From DASUAS01 sp963819475 (GTDB lineage Bacteria; Actinomycetota; Acidimicrobiia; IMCC26256; DASPTH01), in contig CAWFWE010000004.1 of NCBI GenBank assembly GCA_963819475.1, positions 186,001 through 250,000 of the forward strand: DNA of 64,000 nt. The letters are read 5' to 3'. The stretch's first letter is position 1; each line of letters opens with the position of its first letter. The notes under the pieces are model-generated. The model was not told the origin of the DNA. It did no database searches and was given only the letters and a program-made list of their open reading frames with translations. The position numbers and the translations under genes are program-made. Below, in pieces: positions 20,953 to 27,631 of this stretch.

Positions 20953-21027
20953 GGTCCTGTGGTGCAGTTTGGAGTGCACGCCGCCCTGTCAAGGCGGAGG
21001 CCGCGGGTTCAAATCCCGTCAGGACCG
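20953..21027 (+). tRNA. tRNA-Asp (anticodon GTC)
   Basis: 75 bases. The acceptor GGTCCTG pairs with CAGGACC, the anticodon loop CTGTCAA gives GTC, and the T loop is GTTCAAAT. No CCA is encoded. Confidence 0.94.
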
Positions 21028-21060
21028 CGGAAGACCGTCGCTCTCGTGGCGGTCTTCGCG
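21026..21060 (+). terminator. Hairpin between tRNA-Asp and tRNA-Phe
   Basis: AAGACCG at 21031-21037 pairs with CGGTCTT at 21050-21056, extended by CGCG on both sides. There is no T-tract. It could separate or process the two tRNA transcripts. Confidence 0.5.
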
Positions 21061-21061
21061 A

Positions 21062-21134
21062 GGCCGGGTAGCTCAGTCGGCAGAGCACGCGCCTGAAAAG
21101 CGCGGGGTCACCGGATCGACGCCGGTCCCGGCCA
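21062..21134 (+). tRNA. tRNA-Phe (anticodon GAA), integration target of the island
   Basis: 73 bases. The acceptor GGCCGGG pairs with CCCGGCC, the anticodon loop CTGAAAA gives GAA, and the T arm is ACCGGATCGACGCCGGT. The gene is intact; its 3' half is repeated at 31867-31914, marking it as the attachment gene of the following element. Confidence 0.95.
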
Positions 21135-21135
21135 C
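21088..21135 (+). other. attL: 3' half of tRNA-Phe, left direct repeat of the island
   Basis: 48 bases from the anticodon stem to just past the discriminator. They match 31867-31914 with one mismatch (A at 21099, G at 31878); the last 36 bases are identical. The repeat begins in the anticodon arm, where tyrosine integrases commonly cross over. Confidence 0.85.
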
Positions 21136-21140
21136 AGAAA

Positions 21141-21176
21141 AGGCCCTGGTCACAGCGTTGCGCTGGGCCAGGGCCT
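21141..21176 (+). terminator. Hairpin downstream of tRNA-Phe
   Basis: AGGCCCTGG at 21141-21149 pairs perfectly with CCAGGGCCT at 21168-21176, and TCGTCGCGA follows. A related hairpin follows the tRNA-Phe remnant at the other island end (about 31920-31945). Confidence 0.6.
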
Positions 21177-21195
21177 CGTCGCGAGGCGGCCGTCG

Positions 21196-21232
21196 TGCCA
21201 CACACGTGCCACACCGTGCCACTTTTCTCGCA
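21196..21232 (+). repeat. Left-end GTGCCACAC repeat cluster (arm-type site candidate)
   Basis: GTGCCACAC occurs twice and GTGCCAC a third time within ~35 bases, ending in CACTTTTC. A matching cluster in the same orientation lies at 31714-31760, just inside the other end. Confidence 0.55.
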
Positions 21233-21422
21233 GTGTCGCCCCGTCTCGGCTGGTTCCGGGGCGTGTCGGATCGTCCGGCGACCGCGACCGAGCGGCAGCT
21301 CTGGCGCGGTCGCCACCTGCCGATTGGTCCTTGGGGTAAGACGACAGAGCGCCGGTTCTGTATGGGTCTTCGGGCTTCGCTGTGGGAGCGAGGCGTACTG
21401 ACAGAGGGCTACCCTTTGGGGT

Positions 21423-21542
21423 GTGCACGAGCGGTTCGTGTGGGTCCGGCAGCGGTGGCTCTTGATCCTGGTGCTGCTCCTCATTGTCATTGGTCTCACG
21501 GCAGCACTCCTCGGCCATGACGCGAACAACGCGTACCCATAG
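21423..21542 (+). CDS. Small single-pass membrane protein
   Basis: 39 residues from GTG 21423: a basic N-terminus (VHERFVWVRQRW), one hydrophobic helix (LLILVLLLIVIGLTAALLG) and a short polar tail. I recognise no family. It is the first gene-like item inside the island, followed 87 bp later by another one-helix protein in the same direction. The clear helix and coherent charge pattern support translation; the ribosome binding site is weak. Confidence 0.45.
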   Translation: MHERFVWVRQRWLLILVLLLIVIGLTAALLGHDANNAYP

Positions 21543-21629
21543 CGCCGTGACCAAGACCGAGCCTGAGAACGGCTGAAGGCGGGCGAGCGTCCACGGACCG
21601 TTTCCGTCATCGAGGAAGGAGACAGGGAT

Positions 21630-21866
21630 TTGAGTACCGCCCTTGTCACCATGCTCGCGGTCGGCACCGGAGTGGTCGTCATCGTGGTCGCGATCGCGGT
21701 CGTGCTCGTGGTGCTGTTGGTGACACTGTCAATGCGCGACCGCGAGAAGCGTCACGCCGAGGCTCGGCGCGACCTGGACGAGGCCCATGAGCGCGCGGCG
21801 CGGGCTGAACGGGATCGCGATGCCGCCCAGGAGCAAGCCAAGCCGCCATCTGATCGAGACCAGTAA
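21630..21866 (+). CDS. Small membrane-anchored coiled-coil protein
   Basis: 78 residues from TTG 21630, preceded by AAGGAGACAGGGA. One long hydrophobic helix (VVVIVVAIAVVLVVLLVTL) is followed by a highly charged heptad-like helix (RDREKRHAEARRDLDEAHE...) that could form a coiled coil on the cytoplasmic side. No family recognised. It probably forms a pair with the 39-residue membrane protein upstream. Confidence 0.55.
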   Translation: MSTALVTMLAVGTGVVVIVVAIAVVLVVLLVTLSMRDREKRHAEARRDLDEAHERAARAERDRDAAQEQAKPPSDRDQ

Positions 21867-21960
21867 CTGAGCGCACCCACTGATGCGCGACGGGTCTCCG
21901 CCAGAGCGCCCGTTCGCACAGAATGCCCGACCAGCGGGGACGCCGAGCGGCAGATATGCG

Positions 21961-23029
21961 CTACTGAACCAAGCCCCAGTTTGCGCGTGCGGCGTTAGAC
22001 ATCGTCGCGACGGCTTCGCGTCGAGTGAGTAATCGCACGCATTCGAAACCCGTCTGGTTCGCTTCACCGGGGACCCAAACGGGTCCGTCCGGAAGATGGG
22101 CAAGACCTCCCAGCGCAAGGTCATCCGACGCCATCGCGCGGAACTGCTCCTCGACGATCACCGCTGCGCAACATCGCAGGGGTCGCAGTAGCTCCTGGGA
22201 CCACCGCAAGCACGTCGACGCCGTGTGCCTGTAGCTCCGACCACAATCCTTCGGCGAAGACTTGCTCGAACGCCTTAGGACTCGCGCGGATAGGCGTCGA
22301 GTCGGTGACCATCCACCGGTCGCCGGGTTGGCCCCGAGATGATCGGGGTGCTGCCCAAGCCCGGACGACCAGGTGGAGGACTCCGTCATCATGCGCGCGT
22401 TGGAGCCGGAAGTGTCGGATGCAGTCTGGGCGGCGATCGAGCCGCTGTTGCCGGTGCCGGCCGACGAGCATCCTTTGGGCTGTCACCGACAGCGCGTCTC
22501 GAACCAGCTCTGTTTCCGAGGGATCTTGATCCGTTTGGTGACCGGCGCGTCGTGGGTCGATATCGAAGCGATCCTCGACTTTGCAGTGTCGGACACGACG
22601 TTGCGGGCCCGGCGCGACGAGTGGATCAACGCCGGCGTGTTCGACGATCTCGTCACTGAAGCACTCGCGGCGTTCGATCGGATCATCGGTCTCGATCTCG
22701 GCGACGTCGCGTTGGACGGCTCGTTGCACAAGGCACCCTACGGAGGTGAAGGAACCGGCCCGAACCCTACGGATCGCGCCAAGCTCGGCTGGAAGTGTAG
22801 ACGCCGAGTGGACGACCGTCAACGCGCAGCCGGCCATTCCGGCCATCGAGCCAACGAGCACAACTCCACCCCGTCCGCGCTCGACCATGCGTCCGACGAA
22901 CTGGTGACACGCGGCGACGGGTGCCACACAGTTCAACTGCACGAGCCCGAGATGGAAACTCGCTGGAGAGGCGAGAAACTCGGTACCGACGTTTGCTGCT
23001 CCAGCGTTCCACACGAACCAGTCCCACAT
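21961..23029 (-). pseudogene. Short-chain dehydrogenase/reductase remnant, split by an IS fragment and frameshifted
   Basis: The high-coordinate part encodes the SDR middle (VWNAGAANVG, then GRMVERGRGGVVLVGSMAGMAG up to HSAS). The low-coordinate part resumes with KAFEQVFAEGLWSELQAHGVDVL and VVPGATATPAM. Joined, they restore an xSASK motif in which the catalytic Tyr is His (VHSASK). A 519-bp IS5-like piece sits exactly between. A further frameshift near 22160 separates LRSG from IVEEQFRAMASDDLALGG...NWGLVQ. The N-terminal nucleotide-binding third is absent upstream of 23029. Clearly dead. Confidence 0.8.
22279..22797 (+). mobile_element. IS5-family insertion fragment with truncated transposase
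   Basis: From GTG 22373 (or ATG 22391) it encodes the N-terminal half of an IS5/IS427-like transposase: WAAIEPLLPVPADEHPLG, LCFRGILIRLVTGASWVDIE, ALDGSLHKAPYGGEGTGPNP and DRAKLGWK, where it stops abruptly at 22797. TAG flanks the piece on both sides (22276-22278 and 22798-22800), like a 3-bp target duplication. No terminal inverted repeat is evident because the right end lies inside the gene. Confidence 0.75.
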
Positions 23030-23172
23030 CGAGATCAGCAGATACGCGGCCCGGCTTCGGTTGGGGCCTCGTCCTCAGCGCGCGCGGGTAGGAGATTTGC
23101 TCCTTGTGCCCTGAGCGCGTGGGTGGAAGCCTTTCCAGTGGGACAGCAGAGCCTTGAACCGAGGGGGGTTCC

Positions 23173-23487
23173 ATGGCAGTCATGAGCGTCACGATTTTGC
23201 AGGTCAAGCCAGGGCGTTACGACGACTACTTGGCGATGACCGCTCGGGCGGACGAGATGCTCGAGAAAGCTGGGGCCAAGAACATCCGCCTCGTCGTGGG
23301 ACTGACCGCGGGTGAAGCATCGGGTTCCATGGTGAGCACCTGGGATGCTGAGGATTTCACCTCGTATGGCATCGTCACCGACTCGTTCTTTGCGAACGGC
23401 GGTGCAGAGCTCCTGGCCGAGCTGGGCGGGGCGGATTCGCCAATCCTCGGGTGGCAGAGTTCCACCTACGTGGACGTGCCTCGGTAA
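23173..23487 (+). CDS. Small ABM/NIPSNAP-like alpha-beta barrel protein
   Basis: 104 residues from ATG 23173, which follows GAGGGGGG closely. The sequence begins MAVMSVTILQVKPGRYDDYLAM and has the strand-helix-strand pattern of dimeric ferredoxin-like barrels (antibiotic-biosynthesis-monooxygenase or NIPSNAP folds), ending ILGWQSSTYVDVPR. No catalytic residues can be assigned. It is the best preserved gene in this part of the island and is followed by a strong terminator hairpin. Confidence 0.7.
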   Translation: MAVMSVTILQVKPGRYDDYLAMTARADEMLEKAGAKNIRLVVGLTAGEASGSMVSTWDAEDFTSYGIVTDSFFANGGAELLAELGGADSPILGWQSSTYVDVPR

Positions 23488-23522
23488 GCGCCCGGTTCTC
23501 CGAAGGACCATTCGTCGGACGG

Positions 23523-23542
23523 GCCCCGGCTTCGGCCGGGGC
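23523..23542 (+). terminator. Rho-independent-like terminator
   Basis: GCCCCGGC-TTCG-GCCGGGGC, a perfect 8-bp stem with a TTCG tetraloop, followed by TTCGTCGC. It sits 36 bp after the stop of the ABM-like gene. A degenerate relative of the same hairpin lies upstream of that gene at about 23047-23070. Confidence 0.75.
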
Positions 23543-24107
23543 TTCGTCGCGGACAGAACGGCAGCTTTGGCGTCCGCGAGATTCGAGAAGGCACGCACCT
23601 TGACCGCTCGGCCTTCGCAGGGGGCGAGCTCGGTGGACCCGTGAGTCACCTGTGTGCATGTGGACTCTCTGAGCTTGTTGCGCCAGGCTGTGAAGACGAC
23701 AGTGCTACGTCGTTAGATGCCGAAGAGCCTGCGGACACGCGCCGGATCCCCTTGACACCGGGTTGAGGATGTGTGTGGCGAAGGCTGACTTTGCCGACGT
23801 GCGCTTGTCTAGATCTCGCACTCGCACGCCCCGCGGGATTCTTCACTCCGTGGAGATCCCTTCGACGGCGGGCGACAGGCTCTTTTGGGCTCCACGAATC
23901 GGCCGCACGCACGACAAGAAGCGCGTCTTCCGACTGCATTGCGCGTCCGAGGGCGGTGTTCTCGTCCCCGAGAGCCCCGCGTGGCATTTGAGAGATGCCG
24001 CTGACTTCTCAGAAGCGAGAGACCTCACCGGCACCATCACCGTGCAGCGGAAACGATGACGTTTCGCGCCATCACCAAACCGTCGTCTCCAAGCTTGGGG
24101 GGTTCAC
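23543..24107. other. 565-bp stretch without a supported gene
   Basis: Lower in GC than the chromosome around it. Open frames exist on both strands, but none shows coherent protein-like composition or a ribosome binding site. I see no repeats or structured elements beyond the terminator at its left edge. Probably eroded island DNA. Confidence 0.4.
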
Positions 24108-24215
24108 GTGACTGGAACAACCAAAAGGCGCGCCACAACCGTCCGTCCGTTCACGTTTGAGGTCCCCGTTTCGGAGCTCGACGAGTCGAGCAGGTTTGCG
24201 CATGACGGTGTTTGA
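24108..24215 (+). pseudogene. Possible N-terminal remnant of an epoxide hydrolase
   Basis: A 35-codon frame from GTG 24108, preceded by GGGGGG. It reads RPFTFEVPVSELDESSRFAHDGV, of which RPFTxxVPxxELDxL resembles the start of the epoxide hydrolase N-terminal (EHN) domain; the rest of that domain is missing. It overlaps the start of the zinc-ribbon gene. The similarity is short, so this is tentative. Confidence 0.35.
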
Positions 24216-24489
24216 GTTCAGCTGTCCTGACTGCGGCTCCTTCGAGGTGATCCCGGTCAGAGCCGTTCGTCGGCGAGTCGGCCGAAGGCCCCCGCTCCGG
24301 TGCCCGCACTGCAGCGGACCGGTGTCGGTCGATGTGCTCTACGACTTCGAGCCGAGCGACGACGCCTGGTTCTCGAGCGCCCTCGGCACCGCGCCGAAGA
24401 ACATCGCTCCCACGTCCCCTCCGAGCTTCTCGGCTAACGGCGGCGATCTCGGCCCACAGCACGTCGTCCTCAACATGGGTGATCCGTAG
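24202..24489 (+). CDS. Small zinc-ribbon protein
   Basis: 95 residues from ATG 24202. Two CxxC knuckles (FSCPDCGSFEVIPV and LRCPHCSGPVSV), 30 residues apart, should bind one zinc, as in FmdB-like or generic regulatory zinc ribbons. The C-terminal half is polar and low in structure. No partner is obvious; it lies in the eroded island. Confidence 0.5.
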   Translation: MTVFEFSCPDCGSFEVIPVRAVRRRVGRRPPLRCPHCSGPVSVDVLYDFEPSDDAWFSSALGTAPKNIAPTSPPSFSANGGDLGPQHVVLNMGDP

Positions 24490-24597
24490 TTCCGAAGAGG
24501 CCGGCGAGGACCAGGGCGCGTTCGTCGTCGTTGAGCTCCGCGACCAGGTAGACGACTATCTCTCGACGGCGTCACACCCTCGCGACACGATTGCGGA

Positions 24598-24840
24598 ATG
24601 ACCGACGACGAAGCACGCCGCGAAGCTTCGATCGACGGCTTCGAGCTCGAGGAGCGGCCCTCGCCGTGTCGTGCCGTTTGCGTTCGCAGTGATTCGCCTT
24701 GGTGGATGATCCGGTTCGCATTCGGCCCGTTCGAAGCCCACCGTGACCTGCCCGTCTGGGGTGACGGTGAAGTGCTCGAGGTGCCCTCCGGGCGCTCCAT
24801 GTTCCGCGCTGCCGAGGCGAAGTGTCGAGCAGGCAAGTAG
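24598..24840 (+). CDS. Small hypothetical protein
   Basis: 80 residues from ATG 24598. Not recognised. The composition is protein-like: an acidic N-terminus (MTDDEARREASIDGFELEERP), then a beta-rich stretch (WWMIRFAFGPFEAHRDLPVWGDGEVLEV) and a basic tail. No ribosome binding site stands out. Confidence 0.4.
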   Translation: MTDDEARREASIDGFELEERPSPCRAVCVRSDSPWWMIRFAFGPFEAHRDLPVWGDGEVLEVPSGRSMFRAAEAKCRAGK

Positions 24841-24894
24841 GGCTCACTCAGAGATCGAGTTGTCACCGCGCCAGATTGATGCTCCTAGGTGCTG

Positions 24895-25926
24895 TCAAGC
24901 CAGTGTTTCTTGCGGGAGGCAGGTGTAGAGCTCGCGTGCGACGTAGCGCTTGAGGCAGCGGATGGCTTCGGTTTTGGTCTTGCCCTCGGCGCAGCGGCGC
25001 TGGAGGTATTGACGTGTTGGAGGGTCGTAGGAGAGGCGAGTGATCACGATCCGCCACAGGGCACTGTTGGCTTGACGATCGCCGCCGCGGTTGACGCGAT
25101 GCCGTTGTTGTTTGCCGCTCGAGGCGTCGAGGGGCGAGGCTCCGCAGAGCCGGGCGAAGGATCGTTCGTTGCTTATCCGGCTGGTGTTCTCGCCTGCGGC
25201 GACGAGGAGCGCGCCGGCGGTGTCGGTGCCGACCCCGACGCGTTCGACCAGCTCGGGCGCGGCTTGGGTCACGAGTGGGGTGAGGAGCTCGTCGAGCGTG
25301 ACGATCTCGTCGTCGAGTTCGAGGATCCGCCGGGCGAGGGTCTTGAGCGCGACACGATTCGCGTTCATGACATCGGTGCGTCCCGCGGGGCGGAACCCGG
25401 CGGCCGCGCGCACCAATCTGGGGATGGTCAGAGCACGCAACTGGGCGCGCAGCTCGTCGGGAGCGGTGGTGACCAACGCTCGCATCTGGTTCAACGCCCG
25501 GGTGCGGTCTCGCTTGGCGCTGCTGCGGGCCAGACGTAGCACCCGGATCGCCTCGACGATGCCATCGCGGTGCTTCGGCGCCCCGAGCGCATCACCCGCG
25601 AACGCGGCCCGCGCCGCGCTGATGGCGTCGTGGGTATCGGACTTGCCCGCCCGGCGTCGGCGTTGACGGTTCGGTCGATCGACCTCCACCACCACGATCC
25701 CCAGACCTTGGAGCGAGCGGGTCAGTCCGGCGCCGTAACTGCCGGTGCCTTCGACCCCGACCAACACCACCGCACCCAGCGACGCCAACCACTCGACGAG
25801 CTCCCGATAGCCAGCCGGTGTCGTCGCGAACGACGCACTCCCCAATAATCCGCCGTGCTCATCGAGCGCGGCAGCGACGTGCACCTCGAGATGGGTGTCG
25901 ACGCCACCCGTGATCTGTGTTCCCAT
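24895..25926 (-). CDS. IS110-family transposase (DEDD recombinase)
   Basis: 343 residues from ATG 25926, full length for the family. The N-terminal RuvC-like DEDD domain shows GGVDTHLEVHVAAALDEHG (first Asp), VGVEGTGSYG (Glu) and GKSDTHDAISAARAA (Asp pair). The C-terminal Transposase_20 domain contains GVGTDTAGALLVAAGEN and FARLCGASPL with the serine in SSGKQQRHRVNRGGDRQAN. IS110 enzymes use an element-encoded bridge RNA to pair target and donor. A start-proximal hairpin (25931-25966) covers the AGGGAG ribosome binding site and may control translation. This copy appears intact, unlike most neighbours. Confidence 0.92.
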   Translation of the reverse strand: MGTQITGGVDTHLEVHVAAALDEHGGLLGSASFATTPAGYRELVEWLASLGAVVLVGVEGTGSYGAGLTRSLQGLGIVVVEVDRPNRQRRRRAGKSDTHDAISAARAAFAGDALGAPKHRDGIVEAIRVLRLARSSAKRDRTRALNQMRALVTTAPDELRAQLRALTIPRLVRAAAGFRPAGRTDVMNANRVALKTLARRILELDDEIVTLDELLTPLVTQAAPELVERVGVGTDTAGALLVAAGENTSRISNERSFARLCGASPLDASSGKQQRHRVNRGGDRQANSALWRIVITRLSYDPPTRQYLQRRCAEGKTKTEAIRCLKRYVARELYTCLPQETLA

Positions 25927-26022
25927 GTTCGTGTCTTCTCCCTGCGTCAACCGATAGGGAAGACACCCGCCCTGCCGGGACGGCGGACAAGACAACGACG
26001 AGCCTCTACGACAGGCTCCTAG
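25927..26022 (-). ncRNA. Candidate bridge-RNA leader of the IS110 element
   Basis: Hairpins in sequence order from the start codon: 25931-25966 (GTGTCTTC-CCCT paired with AGGG-GAAGACAC, one bulge), one near 25967-25986 (CCGCC/GGCGG), and GAGCCT/AGGCTC at about 26000-26018. A further one (CCCGAC/GTCGGG) lies at ~26036-26056, just outside the assumed edge. Position and structure fit a bridge RNA, but the loops were not matched to a target. Confidence 0.35.
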
Positions 26023-26167
26023 TAGGTCACTCCGCCCGACCGGTAGGTGTCGGGTAGGCACCCAAGACGGGTCGACAGATCAATCTCAGGACAACCCGGC
26101 AGGACCAGGCGCCAGCCCGTGCATTTGAGTCAGACCCGCCCCGAGCACCCACCACCCAATACTCGTT

Positions 26168-26186
26168 GCCCGCTCTGGCGCATTTA
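26168..26186 (-). repeat. Short dispersed repeat, copy 1
   Basis: On the minus strand it reads CGCGTAAATGCGCCAGAG, then CGGGCA. Two more copies lie at 26837-26867 and 27541-27571. Copies 1 and 2 flank the frameshifted gene at 26229-26830 in opposite orientation. Confidence 0.55.
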
Positions 26187-26228
26187 CGCGCGGCGCGCGT
26201 CCGTGGCCCGTCGCGCGAGGATGCGGCG

Positions 26229-26830
26229 ATGAAGCGCTCGACGGCGATGAGCCGGCTCAGCGACATTGCTGAGGGGCTTGATCGCGCGGTCCAGTGGTCC
26301 GAGGTCACCGTGATCGGCGCGTACGTCTCCGGCGGCCTCCTCGAGAGTGATGCCCTGATCGAGACGATCGAGCTGGCGTTGGTCGTCGCAGAGCCACCCG
26401 AGGTCGTGCCGTGGATGGCGCGCCCGGCGCGCCTGGAGGCACTGGCTGAGATGTTGCGCCTCCCGAAGTTGCCTGTGTCGTGGTGGTGGCGTCCGGCGGA
26501 GTGGCCGGTGTGGAACCACTCGATCGTTCCGCGGTGCGCTTTTGGAGCGCCGCCGATGGTCGAGATCAACGCGTGCTCGACGGGTTGGCGGCCGGCCGGC
26601 TCGAGAACGTGACGGTCGAAGCGCCCACGAACAGCGACGAGCTCGCCGCGCAGGTGGCAGTCGAGCGCGACGTCGCACGGCGGCATCTCGTGACGGTGAC
26701 CGAGTCCTTCTATGACCCGGACTGGCGTCGAGACCACCGCGGTGGCGGCGTCTACCCGGAACACCATCTCTGGCTCGGCTCTGCCGCGTATCTCGAACTC
26801 GACGACGCCTTCAAGCGGCTCGGTGGCTGA
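26229..26830 (+). pseudogene. Conserved actinobacterial-type protein of unknown function, frameshifted
   Basis: About 200 residues across two frames, starting at ATG 26229 behind GAGGAT. The first frame reads MKRSTAMSRLSDIAEGLDRA and later LPVSWWWRPAEWPVWNH. The homologous continuation RFWSAADGRDQRVLDGLAAGRLENV, ending EHHLWLGSAAYLELDDAFKRLGG, is in another frame after about 26515. I do not recognise a named function. An inverted pair of a short repeat flanks it. Confidence 0.6.
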
Positions 26831-26836
26831 CCCGCG

Positions 26837-26867
26837 GCCCGCGTAAATGCGCCCGAGCGGGCATTAC
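26837..26867 (+). repeat. Short dispersed repeat, copy 2
   Basis: CGCGTAAATGCGCCCGAG followed by CGGGCATTACGCG. It begins 7 bases after the stop of the frameshifted gene and is inverted relative to copy 1. Confidence 0.55.
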
Positions 26868-26907
26868 GCGCTCGTGGCCAACCTCGGCCACCATAGGGCC
26901 CGTGCTT

Positions 26908-27300
26908 CTACTGGCCCACGCGCTTAAGACCGAGTCGGCGCAGGGAGCGTTCAACCTGAGGTACACGTGGTCGGATTCCGTCGAAGTCCTGACCTGAAAG
27001 CGAAAGAAGCCGCATCGGCGTACGCGCCACGACCGTGGCCGTCCGCTGTCTTGTCAGGAGGAGTCCCATCTCGCCAAACATGTCGCCAGGGCCCAGACCT
27101 GTGATCGCGTCGCCACCATCGTTCAGGACATCGGCTCGTCCCGCTTCAATGAGGTAGATGGCCGATCCGTAGTCGTCGACATGGATGACTGTGGCACCTG
27201 CCTCGACCTCGACCTCAGTCATCGCGCCCGCGAGCTCGTTGAGCTCCTCAGCAGGGAGATTGGCGAAGTCCGGAAATGCCGCGATCCGCTTCGCATCCAT
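26908..27300 (-). CDS. Cyclic nucleotide-binding domain protein
   Basis: 130 residues from ATG 27300; an upstream in-frame start at 27360 is possible. A single CRP-like sensor domain: AAFPDFANLPAEELNELAGAM, then VIHVDDYGSAIYLIEAGRADVL and the phosphate-binding cassette GPGDMFGEMGLLLTRQRTATVVA, which keeps the FGE...R-T-A pattern needed for cAMP contact. No output domain. A broken adenylate-cyclase-domain gene starts about 330 bp beyond its 5' end, divergently oriented, which suggests a former cAMP producer/sensor pair. Confidence 0.82.
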   Translation of the reverse strand: MDAKRIAAFPDFANLPAEELNELAGAMTEVEVEAGATVIHVDDYGSAIYLIEAGRADVLNDGGDAITGLGPGDMFGEMGLLLTRQRTATVVARTPMRLLSLSGQDFDGIRPRVPQVERSLRRLGLKRVGQ

Positions 27301-27631
27301 GACCACGCATCGTGCCACCGACGGCGGTCCTCGGCCAACCTTCGCCGCGTTCCTCTCCAATCGCCAATAGGGCCCAGGCGGTTGCTCGGTCCGTTCGTCT
27401 CAAATCTTCTATGTGAGCTTCCTGGAAGTGTGTGCATTGCGCGAGACCGGCGATCCAGCGCGCCAGAGCTGCCGTTCGGCGCTACCGAGACGCACCTCTC
27501 TGACTGACGCTCTCGGGCGAGGCCGTCGTTGGGTGCGTGGCGCGTAAGTGCGCCAGAGCCGGCATTCTGTGCTCTCCTTAGAAGCTGGGCGTTGGTTGCG
27601 TCAGGGCCTTCGGTGATGCTGTGCTACCGGC
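27301..27631. other. Divergent intergenic stretch with short repeat copy 3
   Basis: About 330 bp between the cNMP-binding gene and the cyclase-hydrolase pseudogene. No supported gene. It holds the third copy of the short repeat at 27541-27571 and presumably both promoters. Confidence 0.4.
27541..27571 (+). repeat. Short dispersed repeat, copy 3
   Basis: CGCGTAAGTGCGCCAGAG followed by CCGGCATTCTGTGC, the most diverged of the three copies. Confidence 0.5.

Larger units (their letters stand above)
24881..26022 (-). mobile_element. IS110-family insertion sequence
   Basis: Contains one intact transposase and a structured leader. GCTCCTAG occurs at both proposed edges (24881-24888 and 26015-26022), the kind of short core repeat IS110 elements leave instead of inverted repeats and target duplications. 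Edges are approximate. Confidence 0.65.

Noticed and set aside
21150..21554. 134-codon minus-strand frame next to tRNA-Phe
   Set aside because: Runs through the tRNA terminator and repeat cluster and is composition-driven; the plus-strand 39-residue membrane protein fits better.
23646..24059. Open frames of about 70-115 codons on both strands
   Set aside because: No ribosome sites, no coherent domain-like segments and overlapping frames of equal quality; treated as eroded DNA.
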